NCBI GenBank assembly: GCA_021502835.1
Contig: JAKFGP010000033.1
Span: 248,001-312,000 of the forward strand
Origin: Streptomyces thinghirensis
Lineage (GTDB): Bacteria > Actinomycetota > Actinomycetia > Streptomycetales > Streptomycetaceae
Direction: 5' to 3'
DNA length: 64,000 nt
The notes under the pieces are model-generated. The model was not told where the DNA came from, did not search any database, and saw only the letters and a program-made list of their open reading frames with translations. Shown here piece after piece: positions 1-11,343 of the stretch (the first letter of the stretch is position 1; each line of letters opens with the position of its first letter). Both the position numbers and the translations under genes were made by a program.

Positions 1-1190
1 CGCCGGTTCCCGTGCCCAGGTCTCGCTGTCCAGGACGAAGGCGACGGCACCGCCGCTGCGCTGCCGCATCTTGGCGGCCACCGTGGCCTGCTCTTCGTCC
101 AGGTCGCCGAAGAACGCCACCAGCAGCCCCTCGTTCCCGCCGCGCAGCACGTCGTACGCCCGGGACAGGCCCGTGCCGTCGGAGTGGTCGATCACCGCAG
201 GGTGTCCATCATCAGCCCGGCCGCGTCGGCCGTGCCCTGGCTCGCGCCCGCGAAGCCGTCGGAGCCCTCGCCGGGCACCGAGTCGCCGCTGTCGGTGAGC
301 AGCCGGACGGAGAAGCCCGCTCCAGCATGTGCACCAGCACGGACGCGGCGCCCGACACCGCCCATTCGAAGGCCGAGTCGGGGCCGGCGCCCTCGTAGGC
401 CACGACCCGGGTGTCCAGCAGCACCGTGCACCGGGCGCGCTGCGGCTGCTCCTCGCGGCGCACCATCAGCTCGCCGTAGCGCGCGGTGGAGCGCCAGTGC
501 ACGCGGCGCAGGTCGTCGCCGTAGCGGTAACCGCGCGGGATCACGTCGTCGTCGCCCGCCAGCGCGAGAGGCGCTGCCGCCCCTCGCCGTACCCTCGTGC
601 CTCGCCGCTCAGCCGCACCGGCGGCAGCGCTTCCACGCGCGGGATCACGGTCAGGGTGTCGTACGTCGAGAAGGAGCGGGTCAGCTCGCACAGCCCGAGG
701 GGGTCGGTCAGGCGCAGTTGGAGGGAGCCCAGCGGATAGCGGCCGCGCAGGTCGGAGCGGACCCGGTAGGACACCTCGCGGCGGCCGCCCGGCTCCACTC
801 GGTCGAGTACGAAGCGGAGCCGCGGTCCAGCACGTAGGGCACCCGGTCCTGGAGCATCAGCAGACCGGTGGGGAGCCGCGAGACGTTGTCGATGCGCAGA
901 TGCACCCGGGCCTCGCTGCCGCGGGTACCCGCCCGGGGGGAGAGCCGGCGGCTGCCCGCCACTCGGTAGCGCGTGCGGTAGAGCAGGGTCGCGCAGACCA
1001 GCGGCAGCACGCTCAGCAGCAGTCCGACGCGGAGCAGGTCGCTCTGCCCGAGAACGTAGGCGCAGACCGCGGCGGCGATGCCGGCGGCCAGGAAGGACCG
1101 TCCGCGGGTGGTCAGACCGGTCAGGGCGGTGCGGAAGCCGCCGCCCTCGCCCCGGTCGTCGTCCGACCGGTCCGTCCCCCCGGCGTCCAT
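1..1190 (-). CDS. DUF58 domain protein, 3' end cut by window edge
   Basis: Encodes a membrane-anchored DUF58 protein of the kind found next to MoxR AAA+ ATPases; its molecular role is not established. The ATG at 1190 lies in a TGATG overlap with the moxR stop, which implies translational coupling. Two hydrophobic helices occur near residues 30-70 ([14 protein letters not shown], then a Leu/Val-rich segment). The DUF58 signature [15 protein letters not shown] is at about 480-530, and the C-terminal [20 protein letters not shown] segment is recognisable. Frameshifts near 810, 575 and 325 break the frame. The gene runs off the window at base 1. This segment has no right-arm copy here, so its errors cannot be corrected. 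Confidence 0.85.
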
Positions 1191-2264
1191 CACAGCCTCC
1201 ACGGCGGTTGCTGGCCGTACGCGGACGCGCCGCGGCCCACGCCGAAGCCCGCCTGCTGCTGGGGTGCCGCGGGCACCGGTGTGCGCTGCAGGATCTCCTG
1301 GACGACCTGCTCGGCGGTGCGGCGGTTGAGGCTGGGCCTGGGCGGTGGGCAGCAGGCGGTGGGCCAGGACGGCGACCGCGAGGGCCTGTACGTCGTCCGG
1401 CAGCGCGTACTCCCGGCCGCTCAGGGCGGCGGACGCCTTCGCCGCGCGCAGCAGATGCAGCGTGGCGCGCGGCGAGGCGCCGAGTCTGAGGTCGGGGTGG
1501 GTGCGCGTGGCGGCGACCAGGTCCATGCGTACCGCCGGACCGGGTCGGCGACGTGGACGCCCCGGACCGCCTCGATCAGCTTCGGGATCTCGTGCGCGTG
1601 CGCCACCGGCTGCAGGTCGTCCGGTGGGTTCACCCCGCCGTGCACGTCGAGCATCTGCAGCTCGGCGTCCAGGCTGGGATAGCCGATGGAGACCCGCGCC
1701 ATGAGGCGGTCGCGCTGGGCCTCCGGCAGCGGGTAGGTGCCCTCCATCTCGACCGGGTTCTGCGTCGCCACCACCATGAAGGGGCTGGGCAGCTCGTAGG
1801 TCTGGCCGTCGATGGTGACCTGGCGGCTCCTCCATCGACTCGAGCAGCGCGGACTGCGTCTTCAGGGAGGCGCGGTTGATCTCATCGCCGATCACCACCT
1901 GCGCGAAGATCGCGCCGGGCTTGAACTCGAAGTCCCGGCGCTGCTGGTCCCAGATGGACACCCCGGTGATGTCCGGGGGCAGCAGGTCCGGCGTGAACTG
2001 GATCCGGCGCACGGAGCAGTCGATGGACCGGGCCAGCGCCTCGGCCAGCATGGTCTTTCCGACCCCCGGGACGTCCTCGATCAGCAGATGGCCCTCGGCG
2101 AGCAGCACGGTCAGCGAAGAGCCGTACGACCTCGGGTTTCCCCTCGATCACGCTCTCCACCGAACCGCGTACCCGCTCGACCACAGCGGTCAGATCATCC
2201 CCCACGCTCGAATACGCTCGCGCGGGGGCGCCCCATGGCTCGCCTGATCGTCATAGGTCGTCAC
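1190..2264 (-). CDS. MoxR-family AAA+ ATPase (left copy)
   Basis: An AAA+ ATPase of the MoxR family, thought to act as a chaperone-like regulator with its DUF58 neighbour; the substrate is unknown. The GTG at 2264 starts [16 protein letters not shown], matching the right-arm copy. The Walker A motif (GVGKTMLA), a Walker B-type motif ([10 protein letters not shown]) and sensor-1 segment ([19 protein letters not shown]) are all visible. The protein ends [18 protein letters not shown], and its TGA overlaps the DUF58 ATG. Expected length is about 355 residues. Frameshifts occur near 2230 (one C short relative to the right arm), 2115, 1825, 1545 and 1350. A hairpin and a GAGGAGGG-like ribosome site lie just upstream. 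Confidence 0.9.
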
Positions 2265-2283
2265 CCGGCCCTCCTCGGCCTTT

Positions 2284-2307
2284 CCCCCGCTCCCTGAGAA
2301 GCGGGGG
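2284..2307 (-). promoter_or_regulatory. Leader hairpin before moxR (left copy)
   Basis: CCCCCGCT (2284-2291) and AGCGGGGG (2300-2307) form an 8-base stem with an 8-base loop, about 20 bases upstream of the moxR GTG on the minus strand. The right arm has the same element at 63849-63872. It could act as a transcript leader structure or attenuator; function is not shown. Confidence 0.5.
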
Positions 2308-2369
2308 TACCCCAAACTTGCCGGGACGGCCACACACCGCGGACCGGCCCACCCCGAATCACGGACACC

Positions 2370-2389
2370 GTGCGGAAAAAGTTCCGCAC
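2370..2389. promoter_or_regulatory. Short perfect palindromic hairpin between carbonic anhydrase and moxR (left copy)
   Basis: GTGCGGAA, a 4-base loop AAAG, then TTCCGCAC. The 8-base stem is perfect and conserved in the right arm (63767-63786). It lies upstream of moxR and downstream of the carbonic anhydrase gene, both on the minus strand. It could be a weak terminator for the carbonic anhydrase transcript or an operator for moxR. Apart from this and the moxR leader hairpin I see nothing distinctive in 2265-2536. Confidence 0.45.
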
Positions 2390-2536
2390 GACACCACTTC
2401 CCGCATTCTTGCTGCCGTTACCGATTCGTGTCACTCGCCTGTGGACAACTGGCCGCGATATGTCGGGCCTTACGGCCTTTGCGGTGCTTGCGCGATGGGA
2501 TCACCAGGGCGCGATCGTCGAGGGCGGGCGGCCGGA

Positions 2537-3090
2537 TCAGGCGGGGTCGACCTCGCGGAGCGGGCCCGTCCTCACGTCGAAGACGAAACCACGTACGTCC
2601 TCGGTGTGCAGCAGGAACGGCGAGGTACGCACGCGCTCGATCGACTGCCGCACATCCTGGTCGACGTCGCGGAAGGACTCGACCGCCCACGCGGGACGCT
2701 GGCCGACCTCCAGCTCCAGGTCGTGCCGGAACTCCTCGGTGGAGTCTCCATGCCGCACCCGGTGTGGTGGATGAGGACCACGCTGCGGGTGCCGAGCGCC
2801 CGCTGGCTGATGGTGAGTGAGCGGATCACGTCGTCGGTGACGACACCGCCCGCGTTGCGGATGGTGTGGCAGTCGCCGAGCTCCAGGCCGAGCGCGGCGT
2901 GCAGGTCGAGACGCGCGTCCATGCAGGCCACGACGGCGACCCGCTGGACCGGCCGGGCATCCATCCCGGGGTCGGTGAATGCGGCGGCGTAGCGCCCGTT
3001 CGCCTCGACGAGCCGGTCGGTGACGGTGCCGTCGCCGACTATGGCGGATTCGGAGCCAGTGGGAACCGATGCAGAAGTCGTCATATCCAT
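2537..3090 (-). CDS. Beta-class carbonic anhydrase (left copy)
   Basis: A zinc enzyme interconverting CO2 and bicarbonate in the cytoplasm. The start is ATG at 3090 (MDMTTSASV) or ATG at 3084 (MTTSASV); the two are six bases apart and indistinguishable here. The zinc-site motifs of beta-carbonic anhydrases are present: ACMDARLD near residue 55 (Cys, with the Asp-Arg dyad) and HHTGCG near residue 110 (His and Cys ligands). It ends REVDPA at TGA 2537-2539, about 183 residues, a normal length for short actinobacterial members. One frameshift lies near 2750, just after the HHTGCGMET motif. The gene diverges from rsmH. Confidence 0.93.
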
Positions 3091-3261
3091 GACGTTACTG
3101 GCCGTCCCCTTCCGTGGCCCGCTGTGAGGCCGGGACAAAGAACGTCATCAAGGCTTGTTGTGGAGCCAACCCACAGGGGGACGCGGGCGCGTCCGTACGA
3201 GTGAAAAGGGGCGCCGCACCGGTTTGCGGACGCCGCCGTCCGCGACGCGCAGGCCGGTTGA

Positions 3262-3289
3262 TTGACCGGGCGACAGGGTGGACTAAAGT
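3262..3289 (+). promoter_or_regulatory. Candidate promoter for the rsmH-led dcw operon (left copy)
   Basis: TTGACC (3262-3267), a 16-base spacer, then TAAAGT (3284-3289) resemble the -35 and -10 boxes of a principal-sigma promoter. It is about 250 bases before rsmH and identical in the right arm. The remainder of 3091-3536, between the divergent carbonic anhydrase and rsmH genes, holds no gene that I can support. Confidence 0.5.
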
Positions 3290-3536
3290 GACGCGAAGCG
3301 GGAGGCGAGGCTCTCCCTGCTGGACTGAAATCCCCGGAGACCTGGGCGACGTCCCGCCAGATCTCCCCACGTGCGCGGCGCGTACGTACAGCTCGGCCTC
3401 CTCCCGCTCCCGGCCGGCCGACGCTTCCGGCGCCGGCGGGCCTCCCTTCACGAGCGGGCGGGAGGGGACCCGGCGGTGCGTGACGCCGCGCCGGACCTGA
3501 GGAGCCGCCCCGCCGGGCCAGAGTCGACACGTCCCG

Positions 3537-4470
3537 GTGATGCTCCAGCGGTGCCTGGACCTGCTGGCGCCCGCCCTCGAGGAACCGGGCGCCGTGGTCG
3601 TCGACTGCACGCTCGGACTCGGCGGACACAGCGGGGCGCTCCTCGAACGCTTCCCCGAGGCCCGGCTCGTCGCCCTTGACCGGGACAAGGAGGCCCTACG
3701 CCTGTCCGGCGAGCGGCTCGCCCGTACGGGGAGCGCGCCACCCTGGTGCACGCCGTCTACGACGAGCTGCCCGACGTACTCGACCGGCTCGGCGTCCCGC
3801 GCGTCCAGGGCGTGCTGTTCGACCTCGGCGTCTCCTCCATGCAGCTCGACGAGGCGGACCGCGGCTTCGCCTACGCCCAGGACGCCCCGCTCGACATGCG
3901 CATGGACCAGGCGACCGGCATGAGCGCCGCGGAGGTCCTCAGCACCTACCCGCCGGGCGAACTCGTCCGCATCCTGCGGGCCTACGGCGAGGAGAAGCAG
4001 GCCAAGCGGATCGTCTCCGCGGTCGTGCGCGAGCGCGAGGAAAGAACCGTTCAGCAACAGCGCGCGCCTCGTGGAGCTGATCCGGGCCGCGCTGCCGCAG
4101 ACCGCCAAGCGCACCGGCGGCAGCCCGGCCAAGCGCACCTTCCAGGCGCTGCGCATCGAGGTCAACGGCGAGCTGTCCGTCCTGGAGCGGAGCGATCCCG
4201 GCCGCCGTCGAGACCCTCGGCGTGGGCGGCCGGATCGCCGTGCTGTCGTACCACTCGCTGGAGGACCGGCTGGTCAAACAGGTGTTCGCGGCCGGCGCCG
4301 CCAACACCGCGCCGCCCGGACTGCCGGTGGTCCCCGAACGCTACGCGCCACGGCTCAAGCTGCTCACGCGCGGTGCCGAACTTCCCACCGAGGAGGAGAT
4401 CGCCGGAAACCGGCGGGCGGCACCGGCACGGCTGCGCGGGGCCCAGCGCATCAGGGAGTCCATCGGGTGA
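3537..4470 (+). CDS. rsmH: 16S rRNA (cytosine-1402-N4)-methyltransferase RsmH (left copy)
   Basis: An S-adenosylmethionine-dependent methyltransferase modifying C1402 of 16S rRNA; it conventionally opens the dcw cluster. GTG 3537 is the first usable start visible. The upstream bases 3519-3536 encode conserved QSRHVP, so the true start is probably near 3513, with its codon garbled in both arms. Motifs are [11 protein letters not shown] (SAM-binding loop), [18 protein letters not shown] and [15 protein letters not shown]. It ends QRIRESIG at 4470. Frameshifts lie near 3730, 4045 and 4193. Expected length is about 318 residues. No mraZ gene is visible upstream. Confidence 0.93.
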
Positions 4471-4530
4471 ACCGAGCGAGGCAGGCCAGGCACGGGTGCG
4501 GACGGTCCACCCGGGCCGACGGGAGGGCGA

Positions 4531-5081
4531 GTGAGTAGGAAACCCGAACTGAAGGGGAGGGCGGCCGGCTCGCCCAGCTGCTCCCGCCGGGCGGCGCACG
4601 CGGCCAGGCGGCCAGGGCGCCCTTCGTCCTCCTCGTGGTGGTCCTCCTGGGTGGCGGCCTCATCGGGCTCCTGGTGCTGAACTCCGCCCTGAGCGAGGGC
4701 TCCTTCCAGCTGGACGACCTGGAAACAGAGGACGAAGGAGCTCACCGACGAGGAGCAGGCGCTCCAGCGGGACATCGACGCCTACTCCGCTCCCCGGGCC
4801 CTCCAGCGCCGAGCCCGCGAGCTGGGCATAGTGCCCGGCGGCGATCCCGCCTTCCTCGCCCCCGACGGCTCCGTGAAGAGGCTCGCCCAGCCCCGCGCCC
4901 ACGGCCGCCTCCGCCCCACCTGGTCCTCGCCCCCGAGGCGGCTGACCGCACCCACCGGCAGCATCACCGCCGCAGGTACCGAGCCGCCCGACCCGGCCCC
5001 CACTCCCAGCACCGCGGCCACCACGGCCGCGACCCCGCGCCGACGGCGACGACCACCCCGACCCCGACTCCCGGCAGGTGA
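4531..5081 (+). CDS. ftsL: FtsL-like septum formation protein (left copy)
   Basis: A small bitopic divisome protein that links the FtsQ-type scaffold to FtsWI. The start GTG 4531 ([12 protein letters not shown]) is supported by the GGGAGGGCGA ribosome site just before it. It has a short basic cytoplasmic tail, one membrane helix ([20 protein letters not shown], about residues 36-55), a coiled-coil-like stretch ([18 protein letters not shown]) and a Pro/Ala/Thr-rich tail ending TPTPTPGR. About 183 residues. Identity rests mainly on position and topology, since FtsL sequences are poorly conserved. Frameshifts lie near 4565, 4725 and 4885. The stop overlaps the ftsI GTG by 4 bases. Confidence 0.85.
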
Positions 5082-7054
5082 CGGAAGTGTCCGACAAGGG
5101 AACCGCCGCGCCGCCGCGATGCCCGGACCCGCCAGGCCCGTCCGCCCCGGCGGCCGGCGGCAGGCTAGCCCCGGCGCCCAGCCCGCCCGCCGGCCGGGGC
5201 CCGCGCCCCGCCCGGCCGCGGCCCGCGCCATCCGGCTGGGCGGCCCCGCCCGCGCCTGCGCCCTGATCGGCCTCGCCCTGACCCTGGTGATGTCCGCCTT
5301 CGTTGTACAAGCTCCTCCGGGGTGCAGGCCGTCGACGCCGGCGCGTACGCCGCCAAGGCCGAGCAGAACCGCTACGTCGTCCACACGCTGCCCGCCGAGC
5401 GCGGCGGGATCACCGACCGCAACGGCGTCGCCCTCGCGAGCACCGTGGACGCCTACGACATCACCGCCGACCCCACGATGTTCACCCGCGAGCAGCTGAA
5501 GGTCGGCGACAGTCCCGAGCAGGCGGCGGCTCTCCTCGCGCCCAGCATCGGCGAGGGGCCAGGAGGACCTGGTCGACGTGCTCCGCCCGAAGAACAAGGA
5601 GCTGCGCTTCGTCCGCCTCGCCCGCCGGCAGACTCCGCAGGTCTGGAACGAGATCAAGGACCTGAAGGCCGCGCTGACCAAGAAGGCGGAGACGGACAAG
5701 TCCGTGGTCAACGTCCTCACGGGCATCTTCGCCGACCCCAGCAGCAAGCGCGTGTACGCGGGCGGCGACCTCGCCGCCGGCATCCTCGGCTAGGTCGGCG
5801 CGGACGGCAAGGGCGGCGGCGGCCTGGAGCGGAAGCTGAACGAGACCCTGGCCGGCAAGGACGGCAAGATCCGCTACGCGCAGTCCGGCGGCCGCCAGGT
5901 ACCCACCGCCGGTTCCACCGAGACGCCCGCCGTCCCCGGCAGCGACGTGGAACTCATCATCGACCGCGACATCCAGTGGGCCGCCCAGCACGCCATCAGC
6001 CGGCAGGTGGAGAAGTCCAAGGCGGACGGCGGCTACGTCATCGTCCAGGACACGGCCACCGGCGAGATCCTCGCCATGGCCAACTCGCCCGACTTCGACC
6101 CGGGCGACCTCGCCACCGCCGACCCGGACGCGCTGGGCAACGCGACCCTCCAGGACGCCTTCGAAGCCAGCTCCACCGCCAAGGTGATGTCGATAGCGGC
6201 CGTGCTGGAGGAGAAAGCCGCCTCTCCGATGACCCGCCTCCGCCATCCCGAACCGGCTCAAGCGCGGCGACCGGCTCTCAAGGACGACATCGACCACCCC
6301 ACCTGGTACCTCACGCTCAACGGCGTGCTCGCGGAATCCAGCAGCATCGGCACCATCATGGCCACCGGCGAACTCGGCAGGACCCAGCGGAGGCCAACAA
6401 GGTGCTCCACTCCTACCTGCGCAAGTTCGGCCTCGGCGGCTACAGCGGGCTCCGGCTTTATAGCGAGACCAAGGGCATCCTCGCGCCGCCCGACCAGTGG
6501 TCGACCTCGCAACCAATTACCACGATTCCTTTCGGCCAGGGCGTCTCCGTGAACGCCTTGCAGGCGTACTCGATGTTCTCGACCATCGCCAACAGCGGCG
6601 TCCGCGTCGAGCCCACGCTCGTGCGCGGTCCCATGAAGGACGACGGGCGCTTCATCCCGGCTCCCGAGCCCAAGAAGACCTCGCGTGATCAGCGGGAGGA
6701 CGGCGAAGACCCTCTCGCAGATGCTGGAGTCCGTCGTCGACGACGAGGAGGGCACCGGCACCAAGGCCCGCATCCCCGGCTACCGGGTCGCGGGCAAGAC
6801 GGGCACGGCCAACCGGGTGGATCCGGCCACCGGCATGTACAAGGGGTACACCACGTCATTCGCCGGGTTCGCCCCGCCGACAAGCCCCGCGTCACCGTCG
6901 ACCCCGCCATCCAGAACGCCACCGAGGGCAGTTACTTCGGCGGCCAGATCTGCGGCCCATCTACAAGCAGGTCATGGAGTTCGCCCTGAAGACCCTTCAG
7001 GTCCCGCCGACCAGGGCCGACCCCGCAGGCCTCCCGGTGACCTTCAAACCCTGA
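5078..7054 (+). CDS. ftsI: FtsI / penicillin-binding protein 3, septal transpeptidase (left copy)
   Basis: Class B penicillin-binding protein that cross-links septal peptidoglycan with FtsW. GTG 5078 overlaps the ftsL stop (GTGA). The Pro/Ala-rich cytoplasmic tail is followed by a membrane helix ([16 protein letters not shown]) and the dimerisation domain with [14 protein letters not shown]. The active-site box is STAKVM near 6175, SxN lies near 6340 (SSSIG here, SSNIG in the right arm), and KTGTA is near 6798. It ends LPVTFKP at 7054, about 655 residues. Codon 5791-5793 is TAG where the right arm has TGG, and frameshifts are scattered throughout. The segment around 6450 (CTTTATAG) is unlike the right arm and looks miscalled. 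Confidence 0.92.
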
Positions 7055-7135
7055 CGAGGACCGAGCAGACCCCGATTTGTAGCGAGCCAGTACCGAGCCA
7101 GCGCCGATTCAGTACCAGGCCACCAGGAACCACCC

Positions 7136-8793
7136 GTGACAACGATCAACCCCGATCCCGGGAACCAGAGCGGTCCGTCAACCTCACTTCGCCCCGGAAG
7201 CGGGTACGCCCGGTACGCTCACCGCAAATGCCACACGCTGATCGATCCCAAACACTCTGGCAGGGCCACCCGTAGCCTACCCAGGACCGCCCAGGCCGGT
7301 GCGGATCTCCGCCACACCCCTCGCGGAACTCGCCGACCAGCTGGGTGTCACCGCCCCGGACAGCACCGCCAGAGTCACGGGCATCACCCATGACTCGCGC
7401 GCCGTCCGCCCCGGTGACCTGTACGCCGCCCTCCCCCGGGGCCGTCTCCACGGCGCCGACTTCGCCACCCAGGCCGCCGGCCTCGGCGCCGCCGCCGTGC
7501 TGACCGACCCGGCCGGCGCGGCGCGCGTCGCCGCCACCGGACTGCCGGCGCTCGTCGTCGACGACCAAAGCGCGCGGATGGGTGAACTGGCGGCCACGAT
7601 CTACGGCCACCCCGGCCGCGATCTCCTCCAGATCAGCATCACCGGCACCTCCGGCAAGACCACCACCGCCTACCTCGTCGAGGGCGGCCTGCGCACGGCG
7701 AAGTCCACCGGGCTCATCGGCACGGTGGAGATGCGCATCGGCGACGAGCGGATCAAGTCCGAGCGCACCACGCCCTAGGCCAGCCACCGACCTCCAGGCG
7801 CTGTCGCGGTGATGCGCGAGCGCGGCACCGACGCGGTCGCCTGGAGGTCTCCGGCCACGCCCTGGTGCTCGGCCGGGTCGACACCTGTGTCTTCGACATC
7901 GCGGTCTTCACCAACCTCCAGCCCGGAGCACATGGAGTTCCACTCCGGCATGGAGGACTACTTCCAGGCGAAGGCGCAGCTCTTCACCACGCCGGAACGC
8001 AACAGGTTGGGCGTGGTCAACGTCGACGACGAATACGGGCGCCACCTCGCAAGGCGAGGCCCCTGTCCCGGTCGTCACCTACTCCGCCGAGGGCCACCCC
8101 GACGCCGACTGGCGCGCCGACGAGGTCGAGGTCGGCCCGCTGGGCTCGACGTTCACCGTGCTCGGGCCGAGCGGCGAGCGGATCGCCGCCAAGTCGCCGC
8201 TGGCCGGCCCGTTCAACGTGGCGAACACCCTCGCCGCGATCGTCGCCCTCGCCGCCGCCGGCCTCGACCCGCAGACGGCCGCCGACGACATCCTTATGAT
8301 GCCGGGGGTGCCGGGCCGCCTGGAGCGCGTGGACGAGGCCAACCCTACTTCGCGGTGGTCGACTACGCCCACAAGACCGACGCCCGGTCGAGTCCGTTCT
8401 CGGGGCGCTCCGCAAGGTCACCGAGGGCAAGCCCCGGCTCGGCTGCGGCGGCGACCAGGACACCACAAGCGGAGCCGATGGGCGCCGCCGTGGCCCGGGT
8501 CGCCGACACCGCCGTACTGACCTCCGACAACCCCCGCTCCGAGGAATCCCTCGCGATCCTCGCCACCATGCTCCAGGGCGCGGCGTCCGTGCCCGCGCAC
8601 AGCGCGGCGAGGTCAGGTCTCTTCGAGGACCGGGCCGCCGCGGTCGCCGCCGCCGACTTCGCCCGGGCCGAGCCCGGCGACACCCGTGCTGGTGGCGGGC
8701 AAGGGCCACGAGCAGGGCCAGGACATGCCGGTCGTTCGTACCTTCGACGACCGCCAGGTGCTTCGCGAAGCCATCCAGAAGACCCAGGGATGA
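7136..8793 (+). CDS. murE: UDP-MurNAc-tripeptide synthetase MurE (left copy)
   Basis: Cytoplasmic ligase adding the third residue, a diaminopimelate isomer, to UDP-MurNAc-L-Ala-D-Glu. Start GTG 7136 (VTTINPDPGNQSG) gives an N-terminal extension before RISATPLAELADQLGV. The Mur-ligase ATP loop is ITGTSGKTTTAYLVEGG near 7640; HMEFHSGMEDYFQAKA follows near 7930. The TSDNPRSE segment near 8522 carries the DNPR motif typical of diaminopimelate-adding enzymes. It ends REAIQKTQG at 8793; expected length is about 552 residues. A TAG at 7776-7778 (CCCTAG, right arm CCCGAG) and many frameshifts between 7780 and 8760 break it. Confidence 0.92.
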
Positions 8794-8829
8794 AATCCCG
8801 ATGATCGGCCTGATCCAGGGGACGAACGT

Positions 8830-10256
8830 ATGATCGCCTCTCTCTCGCCGAGATCGCAGAAGTCGTCGGCGGGCGGATAAAGACATACCGGACGCGTCCG
8901 TGCAGTCACCGGGCCGGTCGTCCGGGACTCGCGGGAAGCGGGCCCGGCAGCCTCTTCGTCGCCTTCGTGGGCGCGCGGGTGAACGGCCACGACTTCGCGC
9001 CGGCGGTCGTCGAGGCGGGCGCGGTGGCCGTGCTCGGCTCCCGCCCCCTCGGCGTGCCCGCGATCGTCGTGGACGACGTCCAGGCCGCCCTCGGCGCCCT
9101 CGCCCGCCACGTCGTACGGCGCCTCGGCACCACTCTCGTGGCCCGCCCGCGTCCGCCGGCAAGACCAGCAACAGGGACCTCATCGCCCAGAGTGCTGCGC
9201 CGCAAGGCGCCCACGGTCTGGACGCCGGGTTCCATGAACAACGAGGTCGGGCTGCCGCTCACCGCGCTCACCGCCACCGAGGAGACCAGGTTCCTCGTCC
9301 TGGAGATGGGCGCCGCTGGCATCGGCCACATCCGGTACCTCTGCGAGCTGACCCCGCCGAAGATCGGCCTCGTCCTCAACGTCGGCTCCGCGCACATCGG
9401 CGAGTTCGGCGGCCGGGAGCAGATCGCCCAGGCCAAGGGCGAACTCGTCGAGGCGTTGCCGCCGGCCGAGGAGGGCGGCGCCGCGATCCCCAACGCGGAC
9501 GACCCCCCCCGTACGGGCCGACGGCATCCCGAACGAAGGCGAAGGTGATCCTTTTCGGAGAGTCCGACGAAGCGGACGTTCGCGGTGAGAACGTGCGACT
9601 CACGGACAGCGGACAGCCCTCGTTCAGGCTTCAACACCCTCCGGTGCTAACGATGTGACCATGCGCCTGTACGGTGAGCACCACGTGTCGAACGCGCTCG
9701 CCGCGGCCGCCGTCGCCCACGAGTTGGGCATGTCCGCAAACGAGATCGCCACCGCGCTCTCCGAGGCGGGCTCCCTCTCCCGCTGGCGGATGGAGGTCAC
9801 CGAGCGCCCGGACGGCGTGACGGTCGTCAACGACGCCTACAACGCGAACCCCGAGTCCATGAAAGCCGCGCAGGTGCGCTGGTCGCCATGGGTAAAGCCG
9901 CACAGGCGAGGGGGGCCGTACATGGGCGGTGCTCGGCGAGATGGCCGAGCTCGGGGGACGAGGGCGCTCGCCGAGCACGACGCGGTCGGGCGGCTCGCCG
10001 TCCGGCTCAACGTCAGCAAGCTCGTCGCGGTCGGGGGCAGGGAAGCCCGATGGCTGCAACTGGGCGCATATAACGAGGGTTCGTGGGGTGAGGAGTCGGT
10101 GCACGTGTCCGACGCACAGGCGGCGGTCGAACTGTTGCGCAGCGAGTTGCGCCCGGGGGACGTCGTGCTCGTGAAGGCGTCCCGTTCGGTGGGGCTGGAG
10201 AGCGTCGCGACGGCGCTGCTCGAGACCGGCGCCGAGGTGAGGTTGCCGCCCGATGA
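8830..10256 (+). CDS. murF: UDP-MurNAc-tripeptide-D-Ala-D-Ala ligase MurF (left copy)
   Basis: Adds D-Ala-D-Ala to complete UDP-MurNAc-pentapeptide. ATG 8830 begins MIA followed by SLAEIAEVVGG, matching the family start, although both arms are garbled at the start codon. GSMNNEVGLPLTALTATEET, LNVGSAHIGEFGG and NDAYNANPESMKAA are all recognisable. The ATP loop (GSAGKTSTK in the right arm) is corrupted here near 9150. The stop TGA 10254-10256 overlaps the mraY start in ATGATGA. About 475 residues expected. Frameshifts lie near 8855, 8930, 9150, 9510, 9650 and 9890-9960. Confidence 0.92.
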
Positions 10257-11343
10257 TGAAGCAGATCTGTTCGCGGGAGTCATTGGCCTCTTCCTGACGC
10301 TGGTCGGCACCCCGCTGCGATCAAGCTGCTGGCCCGCAAGGGCTACGGCCAGTACATCCGCGACGACGGCCCGCGCGAGCACGCCAGCAAGCGCGGTCGC
10401 CGACCATGGGCGGCATCGCCTTATCTTCGCGACGGTCGCCGCCTCATTCCTGGCCAAGGTGATCACCAGCTACCTGGACCCGAAAGCGGAGCGGGGCCGA
10501 CCTTCTCGGGCCTGCTGGTGCTCGGCCTGATGGTGGGCATGGGCCTGGTCGGCTTCCTCGACGACTACATCAAGATCGTCAAGAGGCGTTCGCTGGGCCT
10601 GCGGGCCAAGGCGAAGATGGCCGGCCAGCTCATCGTCGGCATCGGCTTCGCGGTGCTCTCACTCCAGTTCGCGGACAACCGCGGCAACACCGCGGCCTCC
10701 ACCAAGCTGTCGTTCATCACCGACTTCGGCTGGTCGATCGGCCCGGTGCAGTTCGTCATCTGGGCGCTGTTCATGATCCTCGCGATGTCGAACGGCGTGA
10801 ACCTGACCGACGGTCTGGACGGTCTGGCCACCGGCGCCTCCGTCCTGGTCTTCGGCGCCTACACCTTCATCGGCGTCTGGCAGTTCCAGGAGTCCTGCGC
10901 CAACGCGCTGACCCTGACCAACCCGGGCGCCTGCTACGAGGTGAAGACCCCCTCGACCTCGCGGTGGTCGCCTCCGCCCTGATGGGCGCGTGTCTCGGCT
11001 TCCTGTGGTGGAACACCTCGCCGGCCAAGATCTTCATGGGCGACACCGGTTCGCTCGCGCTCGGCGGTGTGCTGGCGGGTCTGGCGATCTGCTCGCGCAC
11101 CGAGCTGCTGTTGGCCATCCTCGGCGGCCTGTTCGTCCTGATCACCATGTCAGTGATCATCCAGGTCGGCTCCTTCCGCCTCCTACCGGAAAGCGCGTCT
11201 TCCGGATGGCGCCACTCCAGCACCACTTCGAACTCAAAGGCTGGTCCGAGGTCCTTGTCGTGGTCCGTTTCTGGATCATCCAGGGCATCTGTGTGATCGT
11301 CGGACTGGGCCTCTTCTACGCGGGATGGGCGGCGGACAAGTGA
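10253..11343 (+). CDS. mraY: Phospho-MurNAc-pentapeptide translocase MraY (left copy)
   Basis: Integral membrane enzyme transferring phospho-MurNAc-pentapeptide to undecaprenyl phosphate to make lipid I. Starts ATG 10253 (MMKQI), overlapping the murF stop. Conserved family segments: [13 protein letters not shown] with the catalytic Asp pair (about 10545), [17 protein letters not shown] (10788), and [12 protein letters not shown] (11034), plus many hydrophobic segments. It ends FYAGWAADK at 11343; about 363 residues. Frameshifts lie near 10270, 10315, 10400-10425, 10490, 10950 and 11180. The stop lies within murD, which starts 19 bases earlier. Confidence 0.93.

Noticed and set aside
5791..5793. 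In-frame TAG in ftsI as a possible recoded or read-through stop.
   Set aside because: The right arm has TGG at the same codon (Trp in [10 protein letters not shown]).
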